Shown here: in pieces, positions 47,084 to 58,504 of the stretch
Layout of the letters: each line of letters begins with the position of its first letter
How positions within the stretch are numbered: position 1 is the stretch's first letter
Assembly: GCA_029961685.1 (NCBI GenBank)
Contig: JARWKL010000006.1
Location: forward strand, 9,740,748 to 9,804,747
Source of the DNA: Aristolochia californica
Taxonomy: Eukaryota > Streptophyta > Magnoliopsida > Piperales > Aristolochiaceae
DNA: 64,000 nt
Direction: 5' to 3'
Notes under the pieces: model-generated
Told to the model about the DNA's origin: nothing
Seen by the model: only the letters and a program-made list of their open reading frames with translations
Databases searched by the model: none
Program-made: the position numbers and the translations under genes

Positions 47084-48366
47084 CTATTTCTTTTTAGACT
47101 TTGATTCCAGAAGATGAATCATTGTCTCCATATAATCCACCATCTTGGGTTCATCATCAATCGGCTGACTCTCTGGTAATGAATCAACAAGATCATCATC
47201 ATTATCTTCTTCAATGCTGTATTCAGCAACAGGTGGTTCTTATATTGACATATTGTCTTCTGCAAGCCGAGAGGAAGATGGTGTGCTCTCATTGCACAAA
47301 TACACAATAGAACCCTTCATTGATTCTAAGAGTTTCTTCATTAAGTCTGCTTCCAGATATTCGGATATTTAACTCTTAATTGAGTCTTGAAATTGCAGAA
47401 TAAATTTTTGGGGTCATAATGGACCTTCGGCACTTTATGTAATCCAAGTGTGTTCTCATTTGTGAGAATAACAGACTTAATTTATGCAATTTTTTATCAA
47501 TATTGGAAAAATTCTTCCACCATCGAACATGAAAAGTCCGAAGTAAAATTGGAAGGCGTTCTTCATTAAAGCCTGATCTACAGTCCCATCTCCAGATCCA
47601 TGGTATAAAAAATATCATGAAGAAGATAAACAGGTCTGCATCATTGGGTATCTTACCCAGAGCTTTTAGCTCAGGACTGGATTTAGTCCATAAATTAAAT
47701 TGAACCTTTATGGGCTCAGGTAATATGGTGATGGGCTGCCCAAATTTGATCCACCAGTTGAAAACCCAATTGGGTAAAGGTAATGACCTTTTGAAGACAT
47801 CCTTACTCCATGGAAAGAACTAGGAATGTTGATGTAAGGGATTCTAGTAATAAAAAGTATTAGACCAGGCATCAATATAATCCCAATAATTGAATTCCTT
47901 ATCATTAGGAAGGGCTATAGATTTAGCCAGTTCAAATTTTCCCCATCTCGAAGGATGCTTAAATTTCTGAATCGTACACTTACTGTACGCTCTTGGGCTA
48001 TCCCATTTAGCCACATTGGATAGTGTATGATGTACTGCAATTGCATTGGTATGAACCAAAATGGATTCAAATGAATACCATTGTTTTCCTGCTCTAATGG
48101 GATAGTAGGCTTCTCCAAGCCTTTTTTGTAACATCTCCCAAGAACTCAGGGTACCATCTAACTCCTCTTTATTGAGGATCAAAATTATTTCCTGATCAGC
48201 AAGAGTAATATACTCTGGTTCTAATTTGAGTCTCTTTATATGAAACATGGGCTTTACCCTTATTATTTGAGGAATTTCCTCTTCCTTGATTCTTTCGGCC
48301 TCGTCCTCTTGATGTGGGACCTCTTCCTCTCACTAGAAGTGGGTTACCCCTGCCGGGGTTAACCAT
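47084..48366 (-). pseudogene. ORF3 protein (type B, broken)
   Basis: The ATG (48364-48366) overlaps the ORF2 stop as ATGGTTAA. The RG-rich start (GRGRKNQGRGNSS) is followed by the EPEYITL block and the KWDSPRAYSKCTI block. A Lys codon (47790-47792) stands where most type A copies have TAG. Frame breaks occur near 48,230 and 47,820, and small losses are seen near 47,500 and 47,650. Function unknown. Confidence 0.75.
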
Positions 48367-51300
48367 GATTTGAATCCTGAAGAAATTCACGGGTTAGGAA
48401 ATCTGGTGGGGAGTTCAATTCTCCTTTAATATGTTCAATATCAAAATCAAAGGCACTCAATTCCACCTGCCATCTGGCAAAGATTTGTTTGGAAGTAAGA
48501 TTCTTCACATCCTTTTTAAGAATTGATTTAGCTGCAGAACAATCAACTCTCAAAAGAAATTTCTAATTTAATAACTGATCTTGAAATTTATTAATGCACT
48601 TAATTATTGCAAGAATTTCTTGTTTTATTGTGGAATAATTAATCTGTGCATCATGCCAATTACCAGACGTAAATCTATCAAGTTCTTCTTTACCAGCTAG
48701 ATTAACTTGTTTCAAAATACCACCAGATCCAATATGGGAAGCATCTGTCTCGACGACCTTCGGATAGGAAGGATTGGTAAGGTTAAGACAAGGGACTTGT
48801 ATAACCTTTCTTTTAATTACTTGAATTGCCTGAGTATGTTTAGTGGTCCATGACTCAGGATTCTTTCTGAGTCGTTTGTGTAATATTACTGAATCTTGAG
48901 CAAGATTTGGATAGTAGTCAGCAATATAATTGAGACTTCCTAGAAATCACTGAAGTTGAGTTTTTTCCAAAATTTCATCGGGTTTGGATGCAAACTCAAT
49001 GCTTCTATCAATGGGAACTATTTTTCCCTTGTGAATATTATGACCTAAAAATCTAATAGAGGTCTGAAACAATTTCATTTTGGGAGCTGATATTACCAAC
49101 CCATGTTTTCTAATAACTGTTTTGAAAACATTTAAATGCTTAAAATGAGCATCAATGGATTTTGAATAAACTAATATGTCATCAATGTAAACAATGGTAA
49201 ATTCAGCATAAGAGGGAAAAATATCATTCGTGATATTCTGAAATTCAGATAGAGCATTCTTCAAACCAAAAGGCATAACATTCCATTCAAAATGTCCAGA
49301 AGGGACAGTGAATGCAGTTTTATATTTATCCTTTTCATTGATTTGAATTTGCCAATATCCAGATTTCAAATCAAATTTTGAAAAGACTTTAGCATAAAAC
49401 AATTTGTCTAATAAATCTTTTTTGTTTGGAATTGGATATCTAATCCATTTCAAACAATCATTGAGTGGTTTATAATTAACCACTAATCGAGGAACTCGTT
49501 CCTTTTCTGCATTTTTATTGACATAAAAAGTAGTACAACTCCATGGGGAGTAGGATTTTCTAATTAATTTTTTATCCAAAAGATTTTGGTTTTCTTTCTT
49601 GCATAGGTCTAGAAAAGTATGTTTCATTTCGCTAGGCCTAGCTTTGGTGGGAATGGTCCTTTCATTAAACCCATCAATATAGGGTAAAGACACAATATAT
49701 TTATGTCTATCCCAAAATGTTGTAGAAATATCGCTAGAAATTTCTGTAGAAAAAAATTTATGAAGAGAACTAATTTTCTCTCTAATGTCTGTAGTTTCCA
49801 ATTGCTTTTGTAGATTTAGAAATTGAATTTCTTTATGTAGAAAATTAATTTGGTTTACTTTAATATTTCTCAATTCAGAAATCTCTTTTATAAAACTTAC
49901 TTTTGGTTGAGATTTGAAAGAGAAATATATTGATTTTTTATTAACCTCTCCAAGGATTCCTTGGTTATCAATGCCTTTAATTGGCATAATTTTTTCCAAA
50001 AATGGAGTGCCTAATATGACTTGTTGAGTCATATCTTTGACTAACAGAAAATATGTAATTATGCACTGATCATTAGTGCAGATAGAGGCATTGTTTAATT
50101 TATATTTCATTTTCATTTTCTTGCCCTCTGCATTGGCCAACGATTTGGTTGTTTTTTCAAAATACTGGGTTGGGATTAGCCCTTCTTGGATATAGCTTAA
50201 ATCTGCTCCACTATTGATCAGAGTTGTCAAATGGGGAATGACAAAGTTCTAATCGATAACCAAATTAATTTTGGTATGCCACTTTTGATGAGTGACTTTG
50301 GTGATTTGATACAGAAAACTATCATTTGATGTTTTCTCCTATTTTTCAATTTGTTGTTCAAGATTTTTATACAAAAATTTTAACTCTTTTAGTTCAAGCT
50401 TGATATCTTTAATTTCTCCTTGTGAAGTATTTAGAGTGACTGGTTGTTTTGAAGAAGTAGATTCTTCATGACGACCTTGTTTTGAAGAAGTAGATTCTTC
50501 ATAATGACCTTGTTTTGAAGAAGTAGATTCTTCATAACGACTTACCACTTCTTTCAAAGAATAGGGTTTGACCCCTTGGTTATTCTTTTAAGATTTTTCA
50601 AGATATTCTTTTATTAAATATCTTTTCCTCAAGGGATCTTCTTCTAGATCAATGTTCTCAAGTAAAACCTGTTGATCAAAAGTAAGAACATTAATCTGAT
50701 GTATTTGTGCCACAGATTTGAGATGAGAACAACTACAACTATGGTCTTCTTCTGATTGAGGATTGGTAGGAATAGTCATCCCCTGAATCAGAATTTAAGA
50801 GAATTTTAGCCAACTGAAGTCTTAATCCTTCATCTATTTCAAGTTGGTTAATTTTCTCCTTTGTCTTGCATCGATTTGAATAGTGGCCTAATTTTCACAT
50901 TTATAACAAACACTTTTCTTTTTGTTTGGAAGATTCCTTCTAGGAGGAGGTCTTCTAGATTCAAGACTAGTCTTTTTATGAGACTCTCTCTAGGGATATC
51001 TCCTACTCTGGTGAGAATAGGGATCATGTCTCCTAGAATGAGAGACTTTACCTTTTCCTTTCCTTTGATTGGAAAGTGGTTGTTCTGTGTTACAGGAAAA
51101 TTGTTGACAAAACTCTCCGAGCTCTATCTAACCAGTAAGATTTTTTTTTCTTGAGCTGAGCTCGGAGTTTTAAATCATTACATAAAGCCAATCCTTCTTG
51201 GATGACTGCACTAATAAGAAGGCCATATGTATATTGATGGTAGTTAATAATTCCTACCTCTTTACCTATCCTCTTTCGTACCTTACTAGCAAAAAGAGTT

Positions 51301-52787
51301 GGTAATCCATCAATAAATTTTGTTGTCCAATATTCATTATTGACATCATGTCTTTTTATAACATTAGAAAGGAAAATATCTTTATACCATTGAAAATGGC
51401 TAAGTGTTCTGCATCTAAGATTATGCAAAATTTATCTTCCCTTATCAATCTGGGAAGTCAGATTTTCGAAAAAATGATGTAGGATACAGGAAATCAAGGT
51501 ATAAACTGCATCTTCCTCTCCAATGAAGGTTTTACCAGATTCAATTTTTATAACCTTTTTTGAATTGTAAATAATAAGTTGTTGTTTGATGGTAAAAACA
51601 TTATCCCACCAACCTTTAAGAGCTCCAAAGAACCCTGTTGTAAGCATTGCAGCAATTCCTTGATCTGTATTTTTGTGTTGCCGACAATTGGTACAGTACA
51701 TTAACATTCTTTGACATAATTTGAAGATTTGGTATTCAGATGAACCATCCAAATTCCATTCATATATAGATCTGCCATCATAAGATTTTTTACCTATATA
51801 GTTATTTTCTTCATACAATAGGTCTTGCGGTGTAGGCGTATGGTAATAAAATTTATGGGTCATATGCCATTTTCAAGTAGATCTCTTGTTATAATCCAAT
51901 TTTTGAACACTCAGTTATTTAATCATTGTCTAAAGGATTTCTTCAGTTTGACTGACCTTGGTTAATCCTAATTGTGATGCAGGATTGGAATCATCATCAG
52001 ACATATTTGAAGGAGCTATTTCTCCTGAGATGGAAGAAGATGTATCCACAATCTCTTCTTCATCCAAAGATTGTTCTCTAATAACGTTTAATTCGCTTAA
52101 ATTTAGATTTTTCATGTTGGATAATAATTTGGTGACAAATTCACTATTATTATCCACCTTAAAGTTCCTAATAGGAGCTAGAGGTTTGATGAGGGGTTTA
52201 TTATCCCAAAGTAAAGGTAATTTTTTAGAGGATGACTCATAAGAAGGAGAATTATGAGTTATAACCTCTAACGAATCTTCAATATGGTTTAATTGTTGAC
52301 TAATTGTTTGAAGATTCAAATTGGTATAATTGTTTTGTTGCCTAATCAGATTCATTGGATGAATATTGGTATTTGGATTTACAAAGGCAACATCTTCAAT
52401 AGACACTTTTGGCGTATCTACCGAAGTGCTTGGAAATTCAATCTTCAATGGATCAGTAGGAGGATGTACTGATTTGATTTTAATTCTAGATTGAAGCTGC
52501 CAATCTTTCTTTAGGGTTGAAAGAGTTGGAATTGGGGTAAAAGCTAAGGGTTGCTTCTGTTTCCATCTATATCGCATGAACCAGTCTACAAAAGATGTAA
52601 TAACTTTATTTGTTTCCAAATAAAGGTAAAATTCTTTTGAGAATGCTATGCTCTGAGCGCTCCCATAGGTTTCATAAAACCATCGTTTGAAACCTAGATT
52701 ATTGGGGTGAAAAAATTCAGATTTAATTGCTGCTCTATCCACCTTAGAGGGAGGTGGATCTTGAATCTGTGTTGGTGTAAACATCAT
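48359..52787 (-). pseudogene. ORF2 coat protein-protease-RT-RNase H polyprotein (type B, broken)
   Basis: The ATG at 52785-52787 follows the MP stop by two bases. The N-terminal 285 codons (51,930-52,787) are open and include FFHPNNLGFKRWFYETYG. The coat protein core (51,432-51,863) has GWWDN. The knuckle is destroyed near 50,890-50,900 by a lost base. A three-copy repeat coding EESTSSKQ lies at about 50,450-50,545. A 427-codon frame (48,947-50,230) covers protease and RT: the protease reads NSGA (Asn codon 50213-50215), and RT has YIDD (49178-49189). RNase H keeps its first Asp (about 48,740-48,755). A stop at 48,947 ends the frame early in the RT-RNase H connection. Confidence 0.9.
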
Positions 52788-52789
52788 AA

Positions 52790-53729
52790 TTATAGATTGA
52801 ATCCAGTCATTTCACTGGGAGTGGGAGAAGTTCTCTCATGATCCCTTTCGGTATAGACCCCATGAGGTATCTGGGTGTCTGATATGTGGATTCCTTTTAA
52901 TGAGGAATCATCCTTACATGATATCTTTTCATCCACCTCTTGTAGGCGTGAGGTCTGGCCTACATCAGAGTATCTGGATGACGATGGCAAAAAGACTCGA
53001 TATGGAATCTTAGTTTTAAAATTGATTACCACGTCTCCATCTATGGATTAAATAACTTGATCATTATCCTAATTTAACAGGAGTCTTGAAGGAACAACCT
53101 GTGGAATAGTCCAGTAGGTTGGGAATTGTATTTCCTCCCAATTAATCATTCGAGGAGTGGCAACATTAATACTCATGAGATCTGTTTCGATCAATATGGT
53201 CTTACCTTGATCTGGTAAGTAGAGTACCTTAGGAACTAAGGTAGTCATTATTTTGAAATGAATCCTAGCAATAACTACTATGGTTTTAGTTCCAGGAATA
53301 AAATTGTATCCTTGGGTTAGAATCCTCAATTGGAGAGCTTCTAACAGATTCCTATCTATTAAAAATAAGGTGGGGTTTGGATGGACATTAAAATAAACTG
53401 GTCTCCTACTCAGACTAGTTTCAACAATACCCATCAAAGAGGGTTTCCAATCCAAACATCTTCCATCACGGAGGATGGCCTGTAAACAAGTATTCATCCC
53501 TAATAATGTTAGGGGTTTGAATGCAATTTGAATGCACCCTATATGCATATATTTCTTTTCAGTATCTAAAAGATACTTATTTAAATATGTTATCTCTAAT
53601 AATTTTAGAGTTAAATCTTGATTTTCAAAATTAATTGTTTGTTCCATGGTTTTAATTCCCATGGTACTAGAAAGGGTGAAGGTTCCTTTCTTCTAAATTG
53701 AAGTAGGATTGATGGACGGGATCACATAA
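52790..53729 (-). pseudogene. Movement protein gene (type B, 5' end missing)
   Basis: A 197-codon frame (53,069-53,662) and an 80-codon frame (52,790-53,032) cover most of the protein. They are separated by in-frame TAA and TAG codons near 53,050-53,075. The first roughly 25 codons are lost to the adjoining minisatellite at about 53,729. The stop TAA is followed by TT and ATG, as in type A. Confidence 0.83.
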
Positions 53730-55233
53730 TTCATCTTTCATTCTACATTTCATCTTTTTTTCTATATTTCGTATTTCTTTTTATATTTTGCCTTTATTAC
53801 TATATTTCGCCTTCCTTTCTATATTTTTACTTTTTTTCTATATTTTGTCTTTCTTTATTTATTTCATCGTTCTTTCTATATTTCATATTTCTTTATCTAT
53901 TTCGCCTTTCATTCTATATTTTGTCTTTCTTTCTATTTTTTTTGTCTTTGTTTCTATATTTGACCTATTCTTTCTATATTTTCACCTTTTCTTTCTATTT
54001 TTCATCTTACTTTCTATATTTCGTCTTTCTTTTTATATTTTGCCTTTCATTATATATTTTTCATTGCCTTTTTAAATTTCACCTTTTCTTTCTAAATTTC
54101 GCCTTTTCTTTCTATATTTCGCCTTTTCCTTCTATATTTCTCCTTTTCTTTCTATATTTCGCCCTTTTCTTCTATATTTCTCCTTTTCTTTCTACATTAT
54201 AGATCAACAAGAAACAAGGTTGAAAGAAAGATAAAAATAAACAAGAAAGACACAAGAAGTGAGGAAGAAAGAAAGAAAGAAAGAAGGCGAAAAGAAAGAA
54301 AGAAGAATGAAAGAATGAAAGACAAAAGAAAAAAATGAAAGAAGAGAAAAGAAAGAATCAATAAGGAAAGAAATAAGAAATATTAAAGAAAGAAAGAAAG
54401 AAAGAAAGTAATAATGATTAAAAATAAAAGGAAAAAAATAAGAAATAAAGTAAACAAAAAAATAAAGACAAATCATAGAAACAAAGAAAGATTGATAGAT
54501 AGAAAGAATAAGAAAGAAAGAAAAAAAGAAACAAAAAGCGCAAGAAACAAGATAGAAAGAAAGATGAAAATAAAAAAGAAAGACAAAAGAAGAGAGGAAG
54601 AAAGAAAGAAAGAAGAAAGGAAGAAAAGAGAAGAAGAACAAAGAAAGAAATTGGAAAGATTGAAAGAAAGTTGAAGAAATGAAAAAAGAAACACGGAAAA
54701 ATGAACGAAAGAAACATAAACAATGAAAGAAATAAAAAAAAAAGAACAAATGAGAGAATGAGAAAGAAGAAATAAAGAGAAAAGAATAAATAAAGAAATA
54801 AGGCACATTGAAAGAAATAAGAAAGAAGAAAGCATGAATGAAGAAAATGAAGAAAGTCGAAGGAATGAAATTAGAAACAAATAAAGAAACAAGTAAAAAA
54901 AAGAATAAGAAAGAAATAAGAAGAAATAATGAAAAAATTGAAATAGAAAGGAAGAAAGAAAGAAGGAAGAAAAAAGAAAAATCAAGAAAGAAAGAAGCAA
55001 GAAATAAAGAAAGAAAGAAAGACTCATAAACAAAAATAAAAAATAAAAAAAAATAAAGAAACAGACAAGAAAGATAAGAAAGAAAGAAGACGAAAAGAAA
55101 GAAAGAATAAAGAAAGAGGATGGTTCTTCTTTTTTCTTTTTTCTTTCTTCTTGTTTATATCTTTATTATTTCTTTCTTCTTCTTTTCTCCTTTCTTCTTT
55201 TTTTCAATGTGCCTTATATCTTAATTGATTCCT

Positions 55234-55265
<32 letters not shown>

Positions 55266-55550
55266 TTTTCTTATTTCATTTTTTTATTTTTTTATTTCTT
55301 TCTTTCTTTTTGTCTTCTTTAGATCTTTCTTCCTTCCTTTCTTCCTTTCTTTTTTCTTTCTTTCTAACTTATTTGTTTGTTTGTTTCTATCGTCATTCTT
55401 TCTTTGTTTTTATTTTCTTATTTATTCTTTCTTTTTATGTGTCTTTCTTTATTTGTTCATTAATTTTTCTTTCTTTCTGATTTCTTTCTTGCAATTTTTT
55501 TTTTGTTTTCTCTTTCATGTTTCTTTCTTCCTTTCTAATTTCATTCTTTA
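53730..55550. repeat. TTTCTATATTTC minisatellite, GAAA and TTTC arrays
   Basis: This is the reverse of 13,111-14,936: minisatellite in T-rich orientation (53,730-54,195), GAAA array (54,196-55,120) and TTTC array (55,121-55,550). Marker blocks lie at about 54,803 (reverse) and 55,205 (forward). No gene is present. Confidence 0.93.
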
Positions 55551-56132
55551 GGCAGTCTCAGTTATATAGCGGATTATTATCCTCATCTTGACAAAGACTC
55601 CGCAATATTGCATAAAAGACTCAGAAAGAATCCTGAGCCTTGGACTCCTCAACATACACAGGCAGTCCAACTGATCAAAAGTAAGGTTAAACAACTCCCT
55701 TGTTTTAACCTGACTAACCCTTCGTATCCGAAGGTTGTAGAAACTGATGCTTCCCATATAGGCTATGGTGGCATCTTAAAACAAAGAAATCCCACAAGTA
55801 AAGAAGAACTTGTTCGATTTACCTCTGGCAATTGGCATGATGCACAAATTAATTATTCTACTGACAAACAAGAAATTTTGGCAATAATCAAGTGCATTCA
55901 TAAATTTCAGGATGATTTATTAAATCGGAAATTTCTTTTAAGAGTTGATTGTTTTGCTGCAAAATCGATTCTTAAGAAGGATGTGAAAAATCTTACTTCC
56001 AAACAAATATTTGCCAAATGGCGGGCTGAATTAAGCGCCTTTGATTTTGATATAGAGCATATCAAAGGAGAATTAAACTCCTTACCTGATTTTTTAACCC
56101 GTGAATTTCTCCAGGGTCAAAATCATGTATAA
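55551..56132 (+). pseudogene. ORF2 polyprotein, RNase H end only
   Basis: A 174-codon frame from 55,608 reads through RNase H with the first-motif Asp intact (VETDASHIGYGG, about 55,738-55,773) and ends with the normal TAA at 56130-56132. RT is missing because of the array border at 55,550. Confidence 0.85.
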
Positions 56133-57422
56133 CCCCGCAAGGGGCAATCCACTCCAATGAGAGGACGTGGTAATCAACAATCCAGAGGCCGAGGCCACAA
56201 GAATCAAGAAAGAGGAAATTCCTCAGACAAGAAGGGCAAAGCCCCAGTGTCATATAAGGAGACACTTGAAGTAGAACCAGAGTATATTACTCTTTCGGAT
56301 ACGGAGACAATCTTACTCCTCAATAAAGAGGACCTTGAGGGTACATTGGATTCCTGGGAGATGTTACAGAAATGGCTTGGAGAAGCCTACTGTCCCATCT
56401 GTGCAGGAAAACGATGGCATTCCTTTGAATCCATTTTGGTTCACCTTAATTCCATATCAGTGCATCATACACTGACTAATGTGGCTAAATGGGATAGCCC
56501 AAGAACATACAGTAAATGTACGATACAAAGATTTATGCATCCCTCAACTTGGGGAAAATTTGATTTAGCTAAAGCAGCTAATCTTCCTAATGATAAGGAA
56601 TTTAATTATTGGGATTATATGGATTCTTGGTATAATACCTTTTATTACCAAAATCCCTCCCATAGACATTCATGGTTTTTCCAATGGGAAAAGAATGTCT
56701 TTTAGAGGTCCTTACCTCTACCCAGTTGGGTATTTTCTTGGTGGAACAAATTTGGGCCACCCATTTCTATATTACTTGAACCCATTAAGGTTCGTTTTAT
56801 AAAATGGACTAAATCCAGTCCTGAACTTAAAGCTCTGGGTTATGAAAAACCCCAAAGAATTGGGACAGTCTTATCTTCTTTATGGTATTTTCTTTACCAT
56901 GGATTTGGAGATGGGATTGTACTACAGGCTTTAACGATAAAAGCCTACCAGTATTATTAAGAACATTTCATGTTCGTTGGTGGAAAAATTTTCCCAACAT
57001 AGATTCAAAAGTAGCGGAAATTGAGTCTGCTATCATTCAAAATGAAAACAATCTTGGATTGCATTGCATCCCGGAAGTCCATTATGACTCCGATAATTTA
57101 TTTGCAAGTTTCAAAACTCAATTGAAGATTTTGATTCCGAATATATCGGAAAAATATATTATGAAAAAATTATTAGAATCAATGAAGGATTCTATGGCTA
57201 CAAAGTGCAATGAAGGCACATCATCTCACCCTGCCGATGACAACATGTCAGTTTCAGAACCATCCGTTGCAGAAGATGATGAAAAAATTGAGGACTTTAA
57301 TAGTACCGAGCAAGATGATAATGCTAATGAATTCTTACTTGACAGTCAGCCTCCAGAGGATCCTGACAAATATATTAATGCAATGATAAGAGATGTTTAA
57401 AGCAACATCTAAAGGAAAATAA
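56125..57422 (+). pseudogene. ORF3 protein, unknown function (broken)
   Basis: The ATG at 56125-56127 overlaps the ORF2 TAA. One base is lost near 56,150, then a 182-codon frame runs to the shared TAG at 56703-56705. A further frame (56,882-57,400) covers the WIWRWDCTTGF block and the acidic tail. A frame change occurs near 57,395. The predicted protein would be about 430 residues: RG-rich start, Trp-rich core, Asp/Glu-rich end. Function unknown; position matches the caulimovirus transactivator gene. Confidence 0.77.
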
Positions 57423-57433
57423 TTTTATAGGAT

Positions 57434-57769
57434 ATGACTATGACAGACACATCTGTTCCAGATTCGTCGGCCAAGTCCATCCCAAAGCCACAGAGGAAAT
57501 CCTATCCTCTGGCCCATAGCTGGCCTATTTGTCATATCAATCAAGGCTCCTACAGTATATTTGGTCGGCCATTTTCCATCAAGTCACATTCATGGGATGC
57601 CGCTAGTAGCCGCCTTCATCGGATAAGAGTGAAAGCTCTTCGTCAACAAAAGTTGCTATGGGACCAAGCACATCAAAGGTCTTGTTCCAATCTCAATCAT
57701 GGAGATAAAGATGACTCACCCAAGAATCTCAATTATAGTGATGATGACTCACAGCCGCCTCAATCATAG
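57434..57769 (+). CDS. ORF4 small basic protein, unknown function
   Basis: This is an open frame of 111 residues, 11 bases after the ORF3 stop, beginning with two closely spaced ATGs. It has the FGRPFSIKSHSWDAASSRLHR centre, then a basic stretch, then a Ser/Asp-rich tail ending QPPQS. The viral TATA box lies 66 bases beyond its stop. No known family recognised. Confidence 0.66.
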   Translation: MTMTDTSVPDSSAKSIPKPQRKSYPLAHSWPICHINQGSYSIFGRPFSIKSHSWDAASSRLHRIRVKALRQQKLLWDQAHQRSCSNLNHGDKDDSPKNLNYSDDDSQPPQS

Positions 57770-57834
57770 AGGCTTCTTTATGTTTTTAGTGGTGGATTTC
57801 AAATGGTTTTAAATCCACTTTAGTTCACTCCTTC

Positions 57835-57843
57835 TATATAAGG
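57835..57843 (+). promoter_or_regulatory. TATA box of the viral promoter
   Basis: TATATAAGG lies just after ORF4 and 114 bases before the poly(A) signal. The region from 57,770 to here is near-identical to that in element 2. It is expected to drive the pregenomic RNA, starting at about 57,865-57,875. Confidence 0.73.
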
Positions 57844-57948
57844 AGATAGTTTTTTATGTTAAGGCATCACATGAATCACCTTCCCCTTTGTTGTCAAGGT
57901 TGCCTACTCGTGTTATGAAGGATTCTGTAAGTACTTTATGATATTGTG

Positions 57949-57954
57949 AATAAA
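57949..57954 (+). promoter_or_regulatory. Poly(A) signal AATAAA of viral pregenomic RNA
   Basis: AATAAA occurs within the predicted 5' transcribed region, giving a terminal redundancy of roughly 100 bases. The same signal is in the R fragment at 61542-61547. Confidence 0.67.
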
Positions 57955-58036
57955 TTAGTACTGAGTTTAAATTTATTCTCTGCCTATTTAATTTCCCTTA
58001 TTGCCTTTTGTATTACTTCCTTTCTCCTGCCGTAAT

Positions 58037-58053
58037 TGGTATCAGAGCCATGG
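58037..58053 (+). promoter_or_regulatory. Primer binding site for tRNA-iMet
   Basis: TGGTATCAGAGCCATGG is the canonical initiator tRNA primer site of caulimovirids (also used by many plant retrotransposons). It lies 83 bases after the poly(A) signal and 451 bases before the MP ATG. Confidence 0.9.
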
Positions 58054-58504
58054 AAGGCTAAACCTTGAATATCCAGGTATGGAGTAATCTATTATAATTT
58101 TTTTATATTTTAATCATTTGGGGAGTTAACTTACTTCGCAATGTTATAATAATTTTACTCTTCATCGTCATTCTTGTTATGATATGGGACGTCACCCAAG
58201 TCGCATTGAGGTATGCCCGTGTTGCCATTGTCGTGGATAGGCGTAGGCGTTGAAGGGCCGCTATACTCTTAAATCATTGATAGACGTGTATCTGATCAAG
58301 AAGATGATGAACAGTACATGAATTATGATATTCTGAACAATAGTTTGTTTCATTCATGATTACCATATAATCAGTTTATAATATTTTACTTCATACTAGG
58401 ATATTTCTCCTTCTGGTTATCTTTTACCACTATTAGCTGTAGTGTAAATTAGTTTACTTTTTGTTTACTTTAATTGTGTTTTAACTTTGGTTTTTAATTT
58501 TTTA
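58054..58504 (+). promoter_or_regulatory. Viral RNA leader
   Basis: This is about 450 bases with at least six short ATG-started frames before the MP ATG. A CpG-rich block lies at 58,186-58,262 in otherwise AT-rich sequence. Such leaders in caulimovirids hold a structured element used for ribosome shunting and packaging; here that role is inferred. Confidence 0.7.

Larger units (their letters stand above)
46734..53729 (-). mobile_element. Endogenous caulimovirid element 7 (type B, most complete)
   Basis: This is the fullest copy of the second lineage: nearly complete MP, ORF2, ORF3, ORF4 and a stub of intergenic sequence (46,734-46,800) on the minus strand. It has the same gene order as type A, but differs throughout in DNA and protein, most in the N-terminal part of ORF2 and the acidic regions. 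No promoter, primer site or leader remains. Confidence 0.9.

Noticed and set aside
47101..47310. Plus-strand 69-codon frame near 47.1 kb
   Set aside because: It is antisense to type B ORF3 and absent in type A, with no recognisable features.
56125..57422. ORF3 as a confirmed transactivator/viroplasmin
   Set aside because: Only its position supports this. I see no viroplasmin motif, so the function was left open.
58037..58053. tRNA gene remnant
   Set aside because: Only the 17-base primer site matches. There is no cloverleaf around it, and its position between poly(A) signal and leader explains it.
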